From: an uncultured Alphaproteobacteria bacterium
GTDB taxonomy: Bacteria > Pseudomonadota > Alphaproteobacteria > RF32 > CAG-239
Assembly: GCA_934273635.1 (NCBI GenBank)
Contig: CAKQSV010000004.1
Location: 1-64,000 of the forward strand
DNA: 64,000 nucleotides
Direction: 5' to 3'
The position numbers and the translations under genes were made by a program. The stretch's first letter is position 1, and each line of letters begins with the position of its first letter. The notes below the pieces were generated by a model. That model worked only from the letters and a program-made list of their open reading frames with translations, was not told where the DNA came from and did no database searches. Shown here one piece after another: positions 1-7,799 of this stretch.

Positions 1-530
1 TCCTGTCCTCTTAAGAAATCCGTCTTCCCTAAAAATTTAGGGAAGAAGTCTTTATATACCCTCTCTAAATTATTAGAACGGCCGATAACAACAGTGCTTT
101 GACGCACTGTTGTTGAGGAGACGCAATGAGACTTGTTGAGCAAGCTAGAGTAATCGAAGCACAGCGAAACTTAGTCGGAATTGAGGTGGCAGCGATAGCT
201 GCCGGAGGTGAGTTTATAGTTGGGGAAAGGCTTAAAATTAAAAACTTGGACATAACTTTAAACTCATCAGGATTTCAACAAGAGCACAGTTCGCCATTGG
301 CTTCTGTCCTCTTAAGAAATCCGTCTTCCCTAAAAATTTAGGGAAGAAGTCTTTATATACCCTCTCTAAATTATTAGAGAGGGTTAGGGTGAGTTTAAAG
401 TAAGGGAAGGGCTTTTAATTAAAACTCCAAACATAACTTTAAACTCATCAGGATTTCAACAAGAGCACAGTTCGCTGTTAGCTTCTGTTCTCTTAAGAAA
501 TCCGTCTTCCCGAAAAATTTAGGGAAGAAT
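1..530. repeat. Long direct repeats with palindromic segments
   Basis: No convincing gene. A block beginning with CTCTTAAGAAATCCGTCTTC and containing the palindrome CCCTAAAAATTTAGGG occurs at about 5-77, again at about 308-380, and partly at about 488-530. A second block (ACATAACTTTAAACTCATCA onward) occurs at about 249-310 and 429-490. The copies differ by a few bases, so this is a locally duplicated intergenic repeat. A perfect 11-bp hairpin at 87-114 precedes GAGGAG and an ATG at 126, treated separately. Confidence 0.75.
87..190 (+). repeat. Hairpin-linked repeat, copy 1
   Basis: The perfect hairpin AACAACAGTGC/GCACTGTTGTT (87-114) is followed by GAGGAG and an ATG whose reading frame begins MRLVEQARVIEAQRN. 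An inverted copy of the part from GACGCAATG onward lies at about 1615-1680, also preceded (on its own strand) by a hairpin, but one of unrelated sequence. The 71-residue frame at 126-341 could be a small protein, but the second copy stops after about 28 codons, so I call it a mobile or structured repeat. Confidence 0.5.
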
Positions 531-534
531 TCCC

Positions 535-870
535 TCGAAAGTCATTGCGAAGCCGCATTATCCCCTCCGTCGTCATTGCGAGACCGCAGAGCGGGCGAAG
601 CAATCCAGAATCTATTATAAGTCTATATTTTTTTTACTGGATTGCTTCGTTTGTCACCAAACTCGCAGTGACGAGTGGTGTCTGGACTGCTTCGTCTGTT
701 CCAGTCTCGCAGTGACGATTTTGATTCCTTTGTCCGACTGGATTGCTTCGTCCGCGTTGCGGTCTCGCAATGACGACGGAGGTGGCAGGATTGCTTCGCC
801 CGCAAGGTGGTCTCACAATGACGTAAGAGGAGGTAGTGGACTACCGCGCGTTTACTCGTGGTGACAATAG
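535..870. repeat. Cluster of REP-like palindromes
   Basis: At least five units with the arms GGATTGCTTCG and GCAATGACG (or the reverse complement) lie at about 541-606, 637-674, 681-718, 738-778 and 787-823. Each can fold into a stem-loop. Arm sequences are conserved and loops vary, as in REP-type elements. Further units occur near 1591-1735, 1769-1800 and 30783-30815. The frames crossing them are not genes. Confidence 0.8.
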
Positions 871-900
871 TTTGTAAGTCACAATGATGGTGTAGATAAG

Positions 901-1236
901 TTATTTGCAGCGGTAGATGAGGGTGCGGTTGATGAGGTTTTGCGAGCTATAACCGCCGTTGAAACTTTGGTAAGTTGTTACGGGGTTAAAGCTGCCATTA
1001 AAAGAATCCATGGTACCGGTCACCTCGGAGGCTTGATTGATAATCTCAAAATTTCCCATACACTGTTGACCAGCCAATTTATAACAATCACCAAGGGAGC
1101 GGTAAGCGCCGCGGCAAGTGGCTTGATAAACAGTTTTGCCGTCGGGCATATTATACAGAGGTTCGGAATAAAGACCGAGGCTGCAGGCTGACAGCAATAA
1201 GGTGGGAAGAATAAATTTTAATTTGGTGGTGTTCAT
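901..1236 (-). CDS. Small cysteine-rich lipoprotein
   Basis: A 111-residue protein starting MNTTKLKFILPTLLLSAC. The hydrophobic signal ends in a lipobox (LSAC), so it should be lipidated and membrane-anchored outside the cytoplasm. The mature part has paired cysteines in a C-x9-C-x7-C arrangement (TCRGAYRSLGDCYKLAGQQC) seen in several small proteobacterial lipoproteins of unknown role, then a Gly/Ser/Asn-rich tail. The start at 1236 is preferred over an upstream ATG because AGGAGA lies just before it and the lipobox falls at the right distance. A structured RNA with a terminator ends about 25 bases upstream and may control expression by attenuation. Function unknown. Confidence 0.8.
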   Translation of the reverse strand: MNTTKLKFILPTLLLSACSLGLYSEPLYNMPDGKTVYQATCRGAYRSLGDCYKLAGQQCMGNFEIINQASEVTGTMDSFNGSFNPVTTYQSFNGGYSSQNLINRTLIYRCK

Positions 1237-1259
1237 AATACGGTTCTCCTGATGATATA

Positions 1260-1467
1260 AAACAAAACCCACCTTCAAAAAAAAGGCGGGCGGATGTTCG
1301 AAAACCGTATATCACCAGACGGCTCGGCTTATTGGGCACACAGCTTTATTCACCGACATCCGTCCGAAAAGGATAGAGGTCGGCATATGAGTTTAAAGTC
1401 GCTATGCAGGCGACCAGTGATATAAAAGGGTTTTCGACGCCCTAAGCGGAGAGCTGTTCTCCACTCG
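1260..1467 (-). ncRNA. Structured small RNA or attenuator leader
   Basis: On the minus strand a promoter (TTGCAA at 1496-1501, 16 bp, TATCCT at 1474-1479) leads into about 200 nt ending with a terminator: stem CCCGCCTT/AAGGTGGG (1268-1290) then TTTTGTTTT. A long outer stem joins 1429-1442 to 1288-1306 (GGGCG..CGAAAACC with GGTTTTCG..CGCCC) and continues with TATATCAC/GTGATATA. Inner hairpins include GTCGC/GCGAC and CCGAC/GTCGG, and a short GGAGA/TCTCC hairpin opens the 5' end. I do not recognise a known class. It could be a free small RNA or a terminating leader of the lipoprotein gene. Confidence 0.55.
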
Positions 1468-1590
1468 CGGAAAAGGATAGCAAATCTTAGCAACATTGCA
1501 AGTGTTTTTTGTGGAATCTAAAAAACTTATTGTCATTATGAAACCGCTTGCGGCTGTGGTAATTCAGATTTAAATAAGGAATCGATTTTT

Positions 1591-1800
1591 AACTGGATTG
1601 CTTCGACCGCAAGGCTTCAATTCCGACAAAGTTTCGCTGCGCTTCGATTACTCTAGCTAGCTCAACAAGTCTCATTGCGTCTGCTTAGCCAAACGGCCAC
1701 TGGCAGTTTGGCTTGCGCCCGATCGCAATGACGTAAGAGGAGGTAGTTGACGATGGGAGGTGTCTTGATTGCTTCGCCCGCGCTGCGGTCACTCGTTTTG
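1591..1800. repeat. REP unit split by hairpin-linked repeat copy 2
   Basis: A REP-like unit starts with ACTGGATTGCTTCG at about 1591 and resumes with CGCAATGACG at about 1724. Between the halves lies an inverted copy of the repeat at 120-180, plus the hairpin GCCAAAC/GTTTGGC (1688-1712) that itself contains GCC-act-GGC. Another REP half follows at about 1769-1800. This looks like one repeat inserted into another. Confidence 0.6.
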
Positions 1801-1909
1801 TAGGTTCATCGTCGAAGTTGGGCAAGAGCAAAATATGTAAAAAATATTCATTTTATTTTAAATAGAGCAGGTATATAATATGCTGAATTTATTAAGAGGC
1901 TCAATAAAA

Positions 1910-2566
1910 ATGAGTGAAATAACAGATTTATTATCAGAAAAACGATTAGCAAAATATAAGGGCATCAGCAAAGAGGATGCTGTTGCTTGTCATTTGTATA
2001 ATTGCGAATTGGCAGAGTCTTTTTATTCTTCATTATCATATTTTGAAATTATTCTGCGAAATAAAATTGATAAGGTGTTTTCCAAATATTTGGGCGATGA
2101 TTGGATTTTCAAAGAAGAGTATATCATCGGCAGAAATCAGGATAATATGAAAAGTGCCCTTGCTCATATGAAAGATACGAAAAAAAGTTCAAAGGATAAA
2201 AACCACATTATATCCGAATTGAGTTTAGGTTTTTGGGTGTATTTGTTTTTGCCTGCATATAATGAAGCTATATGGAAAAAGCATCCGCAGATGTTGCAAG
2301 AGATTTTTGATGGTTGTAAAGATATTAGTGTGTTATCAAGAATTTTTAATAAACTAAACCGAATTAGGATGTATCGCAACAAAATATTTCACTATGGTTC
2401 TTTACTTGTTGTTGCAGAAGAGAATAGACCTGAAAAGGTGCATAATTTAATATACCGTATGGTTGGAGATTTGAATGCCCCTAGATTACTGAAAGAATTA
2501 AGAAAGATAGATTCTTTTAATGAGAAATATTTAAAAGGGAAAAATCTCGGGATTTTAAAACAATAA
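1910..2566 (+). CDS. Abi-family (HEPN-like) protein
   Basis: A 218-residue, mostly helical protein with the features of the Abi_2 (AbiD/AbiF) family: an N-terminal YNCELAESFYSSLSYFEIILRN-type helix and, near residues 165-175, the motif RNKIFH (R-x4-H), which in HEPN proteins forms an RNase active site. Members are abortive-infection or toxin-like RNases, and that role is inferred here. The start at 1910 follows AAGAGG with ordinary spacing; an in-frame ATG at 1880 would add ten residues with a weaker site. No antitoxin partner is obvious: the next gene downstream is a short orphan on the same strand. AT-rich and next to repeats, consistent with acquisition. Confidence 0.7.
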   Translation: MSEITDLLSEKRLAKYKGISKEDAVACHLYNCELAESFYSSLSYFEIILRNKIDKVFSKYLGDDWIFKEEYIIGRNQDNMKSALAHMKDTKKSSKDKNHIISELSLGFWVYLFLPAYNEAIWKKHPQMLQEIFDGCKDISVLSRIFNKLNRIRMYRNKIFHYGSLLVVAEENRPEKVHNLIYRMVGDLNAPRLLKELRKIDSFNEKYLKGKNLGILKQ

Positions 2567-2904
2567 AGGATGACAGCAAATACAACCAGAGAAACTCCTG
2601 CGTGAAAACGCTTAATGTATTTTATAGTCATCCTATCTGCCAGAATATATAACATTAAAATTTATAAATGTCAAGAGTCTTAGGTTTCGTATCTGGTTAT
2701 GGGGGAAAATGTATCCTGTGTCCAATGTGGTTTTCTTTATATTCGTAAAAATTAATCTCTTGATTTAATCTCAGCAACATTGCAAGTGTTTTTTATAGGG
2801 GCATAAAAAACGAGAATGCTAAATTAAAAGAAATTGGGCATTGCAAAATTGGAAAAATCTGGTATTTTCCTTTTCTGAAATATTAATTATTAATTTTATA
2901 ATTT
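2567..2904. other. Intergenic, inverted repeat and promoter
   Basis: AGGATGAC (2568) and GTCATCCT (about 2627-2634) form a long-range stem enclosing the tetraloop hairpin GCGTGAAAACGC (about 2600-2611), possibly the 3' end of the upstream transcript. A 28-bp segment at 2767-2794 repeats 1483-1510 with one mismatch. A sigma-70-like promoter (TTGCAA, 16 bp, TATTTT) ends about 30 bp before the ATG at 2905. Confidence 0.5.
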
Positions 2905-3246
2905 ATGAAAAATAAAAAGTACGAACTTATTTTCACCGGTGCGGATTTCTTATTGCAATATCATTGTGATGTTGGAATTTGGCGCACGATACGAGGTGCA
3001 AGGTATGACAGTCAGCAGAAAATTTTGGTGTTTTGGGAGCACAACAATTCCGAGCCGAAAGTATTTTACAAGCATGATGGCTATTTGCAGTTGTTAAAGT
3101 TTCGCAGCGTTGAGGCTTGTGACAGTGTGAGGCGCGCCGAATGCTGTGGTGATGTGGTGTTATGGTTGCCCTCTGATGTTTTTAAGGTTGTGAGCAATGA
3201 GCAAGATTTGCAAAAAGTACTTGAAAAACTGAATAAAAAGTTGTAA
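2905..3246 (+). CDS. Hypothetical protein, no Shine-Dalgarno
   Basis: A 113-residue basic protein of unrecognised family, with several aromatic and cysteine residues and no signal or membrane segment. The ATG is preceded by an AT-only leader (TATTAATTATTAATTTTATA) without a Shine-Dalgarno site, although a promoter lies about 40 bp upstream (TTGCAA-16-TATTTT). The same leader type precedes three other orphans in this window, at 6673, 14382 and 27507. Coding status rests on an uninterrupted frame, the promoter and normal codon use. Confidence 0.6.
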   Translation: MKNKKYELIFTGADFLLQYHCDVGIWRTIRGARYDSQQKILVFWEHNNSEPKVFYKHDGYLQLLKFRSVEACDSVRRAECCGDVVLWLPSDVFKVVSNEQDLQKVLEKLNKKL

Positions 3247-3319
3247 TACTCTGCTTACCTGATGGACACCCCTGGAGGTTTGTCGGGCGTTTGTAGTAAT
3301 TTTTTTAAGGACAAAACAA

Positions 3320-3610
3320 ATGGCAGATTTAGTATTTGATGCAAAATTGCGTGAAAAAGCAGGTAAGGGGGCAGCACGTGCATGTCGTCGTGAAGGTCGT
3401 ATTCCTGCAGTTATTTATGGTGGAAAGCAAGATCCGGTTATGATTAGTTTGGATCCTGTTCAACTGACCAAAGCTTTGGATATGGTTGGCTTTTATGACG
3501 CTGATATTGAAATCAATGTAGACGGACAGAAGTACAAAGTTGTTTGTCAGGATGTTCAGTTCCATGTGGTTTCTGATGCGCCGATTCATGTTGACTTTTT
3601 GAGAAAGTAA
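3320..3610 (+). CDS. rplY: 50S ribosomal protein L25
   Basis: A 96-residue protein of the L25/Ctc family, which binds 5S rRNA in the large subunit. Recognisable features are the N-terminal KLREKAGKGAARACRREGRI segment and the closing HVDFLRK. It is the short, single-domain form like that of Escherichia coli, without the C-terminal extension of the general-stress Ctc form common in alphaproteobacteria. AAGGA precedes the ATG. It is followed by pth, a common pairing. A terminator with a long loop lies at 3619-3688, so pth is probably also driven from its own promoter or by read-through. Confidence 0.93.
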   Translation: MADLVFDAKLREKAGKGAARACRREGRIPAVIYGGKQDPVMISLDPVQLTKALDMVGFYDADIEINVDGQKYKVVCQDVQFHVVSDAPIHVDFLRK

Positions 3611-3618
3611 GAATCGTC

Positions 3619-3688
3619 AAAAGGGCTTTGCCGAATAAACTCGCTGTTCGCGGCGGGGGTATTGTGGCAAGCCCTTTATTTTTTTTTG
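3619..3688 (+). terminator. Rho-independent terminator after rplY
   Basis: AAAGGGCTTTGCC pairs with GGCAAGCCCTTT (one bulged T) across a long GC-rich loop, followed by ATTTTTTTTT. Confidence 0.75.
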
Positions 3689-3739
3689 CAGAAAACCTGT
3701 TGATTGTGTTTGACGGGTTTTTTTATTGAGGAATTTGAA

Positions 3740-4312
3740 ATGTTTTTGATTGTCGGATTGGGTAACCCCGGGGCAGAGTATGAGTCCACACGGCACAATG
3801 CCGGTTTTATGGCCGCGGACGCGTTGGCGCAGTTTTATAAGTTTTCGACATTTAAGAATAAATTTGACGGCTTGATTGCCGATGGGGTGATTGACGGCGA
3901 GCGTTGTTTGTTGCTCAAGCCGCAGACTTTTATGAATTTGTCGGGCAATTCGGTGGTGAAAGCCGCGTCTTTTTATAAAATTTTGCCGGAGCAGATTGTG
4001 GTTATTCATGATGATATGGATTTGCAACCAACACAAATTAAGGGTAAAGTTGGCGGCGGCGCCGGCGGACATAACGGTTTGAAGTCAATCGACGCGCATA
4101 TCGGCGCTAATTATAACCGAATCCGTCTCGGCGTGGGGCATCCTAACGGTAACGGCGAGGCGGTCGTTAATCATGTGCTGTCGCGTTTTGGCAAAGCGGA
4201 AAGCGAGGCGTTGGCTCGTAATATTGATTTGGTGGTGAAAGATATTCCGATTTTGTTGCGCAAGGGGATGGCGGCGTTTTCTAATCAAATCGGGATGGAC
4301 AGCAAGAAATAA
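3740..4312 (+). CDS. pth: Peptidyl-tRNA hydrolase
   Basis: A 190-residue Pth. The enzyme cleaves the ester bond of peptidyl-tRNAs dropped by ribosomes and recycles tRNA in the cytoplasm. Diagnostic motifs are IVGLGNPGAEYESTRHNAGF at the N terminus with the catalytic His, LLKPQTFMNLSG, and HDDMDLQ with GGGAGGHNGLKSI. The start at 3740 follows GAGG and gives the canonical MFLIVGLGNPG; a longer frame opens upstream inside the terminator and is unlikely. It lies downstream of rplY and converges with ychF across a shared terminator. Confidence 0.96.
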   Translation: MFLIVGLGNPGAEYESTRHNAGFMAADALAQFYKFSTFKNKFDGLIADGVIDGERCLLLKPQTFMNLSGNSVVKAASFYKILPEQIVVIHDDMDLQPTQIKGKVGGGAGGHNGLKSIDAHIGANYNRIRLGVGHPNGNGEAVVNHVLSRFGKAESEALARNIDLVVKDIPILLRKGMAAFSNQIGMDSKK

Positions 4313-4320
4313 CAAACCAT

Positions 4321-4362
4321 AAAAAAAGAACATCAACTATAGTGGAAGATGTTCTTTTTTTT
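4321..4362. terminator. Bidirectional terminator between pth and ychF
   Basis: AAAAAAAGAACATC pairs with GATGTTCTTTTTTTT; A and T runs on both sides suit the convergent genes. Confidence 0.85.
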
Positions 4363-4376
4363 GAAGTTTTAACCTC

Positions 4377-5489
4377 TTAAACATTAAACAAGAAGTTTAA
4401 CAAATCACCGTCTTGAACGACATAATCTTTGCCCTCGGAGCGCATTTTTCCGGCGTCTTTGCAGGCTTGTTCGGAGCCGTATTTGATGTAGTCGTCATAA
4501 GAGATGGTCTCGGCTCGGATAAAGCCGCGTTCAAAGTCGGAGTGGATGATACCGGCACAGACAGGTGCTTTTGAACCCTTGATGAACGTCCACGCGCGAA
4601 CTTCTTTCGGTCCGGCGGTGAAGTAGGTTTCAAGTCCGAGAAGTTTGTAGCCGGCTTTGATGATTTTGGCAAGTCCGGACTCTTCCAGACCTAGAGAGGC
4701 TAAAAACTCCTGCTTTTCTTCTTCGCTTTCCAGTTGCGCGACTTCAGATTCAATCGCGGCTGAGATAATGACGGCGCTGGCGTTTTCGGCAGCGGCTTTT
4801 TTGAATACGGCGTCGGAAAATTTGTTGCCTTCTGCGGCAGAATTTTCATCAACGTTGCAAACGTATAACACCGGTTTGGCAGTTAGAAGTTGCAACATTT
4901 TATATTCACGGCAGGCGTCTTTGTCAGAAGCGTCCGGCGCCGCCACGCGGGCAGGTTTGCCGGCGCGCAGAGCCTCAATTATCGGTTCCATCACGCGAAC
5001 GCGGAGCTGGTCTTCTTTGTTAGCGGCGGCGGTGGCTTTTTTCTTAGCTTGGTCGTAGCGTTTTTCCAAAGATTCCAAATCGGCAATCATCAACTCGGTC
5101 TCGACGATTTCAGCGTCGCGGACAGGGTCGACCGAGCCTTCAACGTGGGTGATGTTGTCGTCTTCAAAACAACGCAGGACGTGGATGATGGCATCAGTTT
5201 CGCGGATGTTGGCTAAAAACTGGTTGCCGAGACCTTCGCCTTTGGACGCGCCTTTCACCAGACCGGCAATATCAACAATCTCCAGCTGGGTCGGGGTTAG
5301 TTTTTGTGGTTTGACCAGTTCTGCCAATTTGTCTAAGCGGCTATCGGGAACGGCAACGCGACCGGTGTTCGGCTCAATGGTGCAGAACGGAAAGTTGGCG
5401 GCTTGCGCGGCTATGGTTTGGGTCAAAGCATTAAAAAGAGTCGATTTGCCGACGTTTGGCAGGCCGACGATACCACAATTAAAGCCCAT
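4377..5489 (-). CDS. ychF: Redox-regulated ATPase YchF
   Basis: A 370-residue Obg-family P-loop protein that binds ATP in preference to GTP and acts with ribosomes and the oxidative stress response. Visible are the P-loop GLPNVGKSTLFNAL near residue 8, the switch region and DIAGLVKGASKGEGLGNQFL, a coiled-coil insert near residues 130-160, and the C-terminal TGS domain ending in VVQDGDLLNFLFNV. In E. coli and many proteobacteria ychF lies next to pth, as here, though convergent in this genome. AGGAG precedes the start. Confidence 0.96.
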   Translation of the reverse strand: MGFNCGIVGLPNVGKSTLFNALTQTIAAQAANFPFCTIEPNTGRVAVPDSRLDKLAELVKPQKLTPTQLEIVDIAGLVKGASKGEGLGNQFLANIRETDAIIHVLRCFEDDNITHVEGSVDPVRDAEIVETELMIADLESLEKRYDQAKKKATAAANKEDQLRVRVMEPIIEALRAGKPARVAAPDASDKDACREYKMLQLLTAKPVLYVCNVDENSAAEGNKFSDAVFKKAAAENASAVIISAAIESEVAQLESEEEKQEFLASLGLEESGLAKIIKAGYKLLGLETYFTAGPKEVRAWTFIKGSKAPVCAGIIHSDFERGFIRAETISYDDYIKYGSEQACKDAGKMRSEGKDYVVQDGDLLNFLFNV

Positions 5490-5558
5490 AATTAAAAACT
5501 CCTGTATTTTTTATTAAATTGAGCTAGGGATAACATTTTTTGACGGAGAACTCAACCC

Positions 5559-6035
5559 CTATTTGTTGAGTTTCGGAAAAGAATCGGTTTGACGCAGGCA
5601 CTCCCCGATAACCATAACGGCGGATACCGCCACGTTAATGGAGCGGGCGTTGGCGTTCATCGGAATTAATAATCTGGCGTCAGCGGTTTGGTGCACTTCT
5701 GCCGGAACGCCGGCGGACTCTCGACCCATTAAAATAATGTCATTGGGTTGAAAGTTAAACTCGGTGTATGGTTGACTGGCGTGGGTGGTGAGCAATACAA
5801 TGCGACCATATTCATCGGGGTGTTCGGCGCGGTATTGCAAAAAATGTTCCCACGATTTGTGGCGACGGTATTTTACCAGTTGCAGGTAGTCCATCCCGTA
5901 GCGTTTGAGCGCGTGTTCGGAAAAAACAAAGCCGCAAGGCTCGATAATATCAAGCTCAATGTCAAGACAAGCGCCGAGGCGCAATAATGTGCCGGTGTTT
6001 TGAGGAATATCCGGCTGAAATAAAGCCAAACGCAT
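5559..6035 (-). CDS. trmL: tRNA (cytidine/uridine-34-2'-O)-methyltransferase
   Basis: A 158-residue SPOUT methyltransferase that 2'-O-methylates the wobble base of tRNA-Leu isoacceptors using S-adenosylmethionine. It carries the family signature: QPDIPQNTGTLLRLGACLDI at the N terminus, ILMGRESAGVP (motif 2) and IPMNANARSINVAVSAVMVI (motif 3, trefoil knot). Length matches the family. AGGAGA precedes the ATG. It sits upstream of ychF on the same strand with a gap of about 70 bp, so the two may be co-transcribed. Confidence 0.94.
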   Translation of the reverse strand: MRLALFQPDIPQNTGTLLRLGACLDIELDIIEPCGFVFSEHALKRYGMDYLQLVKYRRHKSWEHFLQYRAEHPDEYGRIVLLTTHASQPYTEFNFQPNDIILMGRESAGVPAEVHQTADARLLIPMNANARSINVAVSAVMVIGECLRQTDSFPKLNK

Positions 6036-6120
6036 CTTAATCTCCTGCTTAAAGGGTCGTTATTTGATTATTGTTTGTAATGCGTGCAGCGCAATATTGC
6101 AAGTTTAATTTAAAACAGAA

Positions 6121-6150
6121 AAACGCCGAATATGATAATTCGGCGTTTTT
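6121..6150 (-). terminator. Terminator after the 6167-6673 gene
   Basis: AAACGCCGAAT/ATTCGGCGTTT stem with T-rich flanks on both strands; it ends the minus-strand orphan gene. Confidence 0.8.
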
Positions 6151-6166
6151 AGCAGAAGAATTTGGT

Positions 6167-6673
6167 TTAGAATCGACCCTTGCGATAGTAAATGTCGATC
6201 AACTCGCGCAGAGTGTGAGCGTTCTCCAATAAACTTGGGTTTGGATAATACTCAACCTTGGTGTACATACGTTTGGTGAGCGCTTTGTAAACCGGAAGGC
6301 AATGCACATAGTAGTTACCCTCTTGAGATTCTTTGACGTTACCATGGTGCAAATGCTCCGCATACAACTTGCTGTCAAGCGTGTATTCAGGATGACCTGA
6401 AGTCTCACGAATAATGCCTAACGCTTTCTCAAAGAACTCTCTTTTGAAGTTGTCTTCGTCAATGGCTTTGTTAATGTATTCGCCAAGAGTTCTGAGTTCA
6501 CCACAATGACGATAGCGCAAGTCAGGGTATAACTGCTGAATTTTACGCTGGAGGTCGTGCTGAAGTCCGTAAAGCACTTCCTGCTCCAAAATGTTGCTCT
6601 TAAGCTCAACATTAGGGTCAACGAGACTCTTGAACATTGCAACAATCTCGTCGGTTATTTTCTTTCTGTTCAT
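6167..6673 (-). CDS. Hypothetical protein, no Shine-Dalgarno
   Basis: A 168-residue soluble, charged protein I cannot assign. It is rich in Glu, Lys, Tyr and Leu, largely helical, with a YYPNPSLLENAHTLRELIDI segment near the C terminus. A near-consensus promoter (TTGACA, 17 bp, TATATT; about 6693-6721) leads to a 35-nt leader of almost only A and T, ending TTATTATATG, without a Shine-Dalgarno site. It is a monocistronic unit with its own terminator at 6121-6150. Its leader type is shared with the orphans at 2905, 14382 and 27507. Confidence 0.75.
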   Translation of the reverse strand: MNRKKITDEIVAMFKSLVDPNVELKSNILEQEVLYGLQHDLQRKIQQLYPDLRYRHCGELRTLGEYINKAIDEDNFKREFFEKALGIIRETSGHPEYTLDSKLYAEHLHHGNVKESQEGNYYVHCLPVYKALTKRMYTKVEYYPNPSLLENAHTLRELIDIYYRKGRF

Positions 6674-6749
6674 ATAATAATTTATTTAATAGTAAATAAT
6701 TGTCGGTAATATAGCACATATTTTTTTATTTGTCAAATTTTGCCGAAAA

Positions 6750-7799
6750 TTAATGATATACGGTTAAATGAAATACGTTTTCAAGGAAAAACAGTGAGAT
6801 AAAGCAAATTAGACAAGCGACGAGCGGGGTGGTTACCCAACCTAAGGCAATACGTCCGAGGGTTCCCCATTTGATTTCGTGTCCGCCTTTGGCTATGCCG
6901 ATACCGATAACCGAGCCGATAACAGCCTGAGAACTGGAAACCGGCACCAAAGGAATCGGCGGAAGGTGCATATCTATCAAAAAGTTTTGCAAACTTTGAG
7001 ATGAAAAGATAAATAGTACCAAACTTTGGGAGAACACCACAATCCATGCCACCTGCGGCGACATAGACATAATATTCTTGCCGATGGTGGCCATAACTTT
7101 GTGCGAGTAGGTGAAAATTCCCACACTGATGGCAATACTACCCATAAAAAACAATACCTGTGTTTTGTTAAAGGTGAATTTTGACACGGTGATGTCTTTG
7201 AAGGGGTTGGCATCAACAAAAGCGCCCATCACATTGGCGATGTTGTTGGCGCCTAAGGCATAAGCTCCGAAAGCGCCGGTGACAATCAATGCAACGCGGG
7301 TGTAAAAGTCAAGGCTGACAAGGTGGATGCGAGAGTGCTTGATTGCCCAACGCACGGCAAAATAAATGACAATGGCAAAGCCGCCGGACAGAGCGGGGCA
7401 GAGCACCCAGGTGCTGACAATTTTGCTCAGCGTACTGATGTCGGTCGGGGTGCCGCTGTAAAGATTCCAACCGACAATGGCGCCGACAATCGCCTGTGTG
7501 GTGGAAACCGTTAAACCGGAATACACCATCCAATAAACAGTGATGGCGGCGGCAAGAGCCGTCATGAAAGCGCCGGCGATGGCGTTAATGCTACCCAAAT
7601 CGCCTAAAGTATTGCTGGCGCCGCTACCGGCATAAACCGCGCCGAGCATAACGAACACTGAGGCAATGATGGCGGCGGTGCGGAATTTGACCATTTTGGT
7701 GCCGACAGCGGTACCGAAAATGTTGGCGGCGTCGTTGGCGCCCAATGACCAACCCAAAAACAGACCGCTGCTGATGAAAAATAAAAAGCTGTAATCCAT
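6750..7799 (-). CDS. pit: Inorganic phosphate transporter, PiT family
   Basis: A 349-residue integral membrane protein of the PHO4/PiT family, which imports phosphate, usually as a metal-phosphate complex with protons. Two family signatures in inverted halves are visible: GANDAANIFGTAVG near residue 20 and GANNIANVMGAF near residue 183. Around ten hydrophobic segments span the protein. Its start codon overlaps the stop of the upstream DUF47 gene (TAATG), giving translational coupling, the standard arrangement for this transporter and its regulator. It is a low-affinity type of system; I see no pho box. Confidence 0.94.
   Translation of the reverse strand: MDYSFLFFISSGLFLGWSLGANDAANIFGTAVGTKMVKFRTAAIIASVFVMLGAVYAGSGASNTLGDLGSINAIAGAFMTALAAAITVYWMVYSGLTVSTTQAIVGAIVGWNLYSGTPTDISTLSKIVSTWVLCPALSGGFAIVIYFAVRWAIKHSRIHLVSLDFYTRVALIVTGAFGAYALGANNIANVMGAFVDANPFKDITVSKFTFNKTQVLFFMGSIAISVGIFTYSHKVMATIGKNIMSMSPQVAWIVVFSQSLVLFIFSSQSLQNFLIDMHLPPIPLVPVSSSQAVIGSVIGIGIAKGGHEIKWGTLGRIALGWVTTPLVACLICFISLFFLENVFHLTVYH

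Noticed and set aside
126..341. A 71-residue frame in the left repeat region
   Set aside because: A ribosome-site-like GAGGAG precedes it, but the frame crosses long duplicated palindromic blocks and its second copy is truncated; kept as a repeat.
1260..1467. 6S RNA identity
   Set aside because: A long bulged stem recalls 6S, but there are extra branches and no known 6S neighbour; left unnamed.
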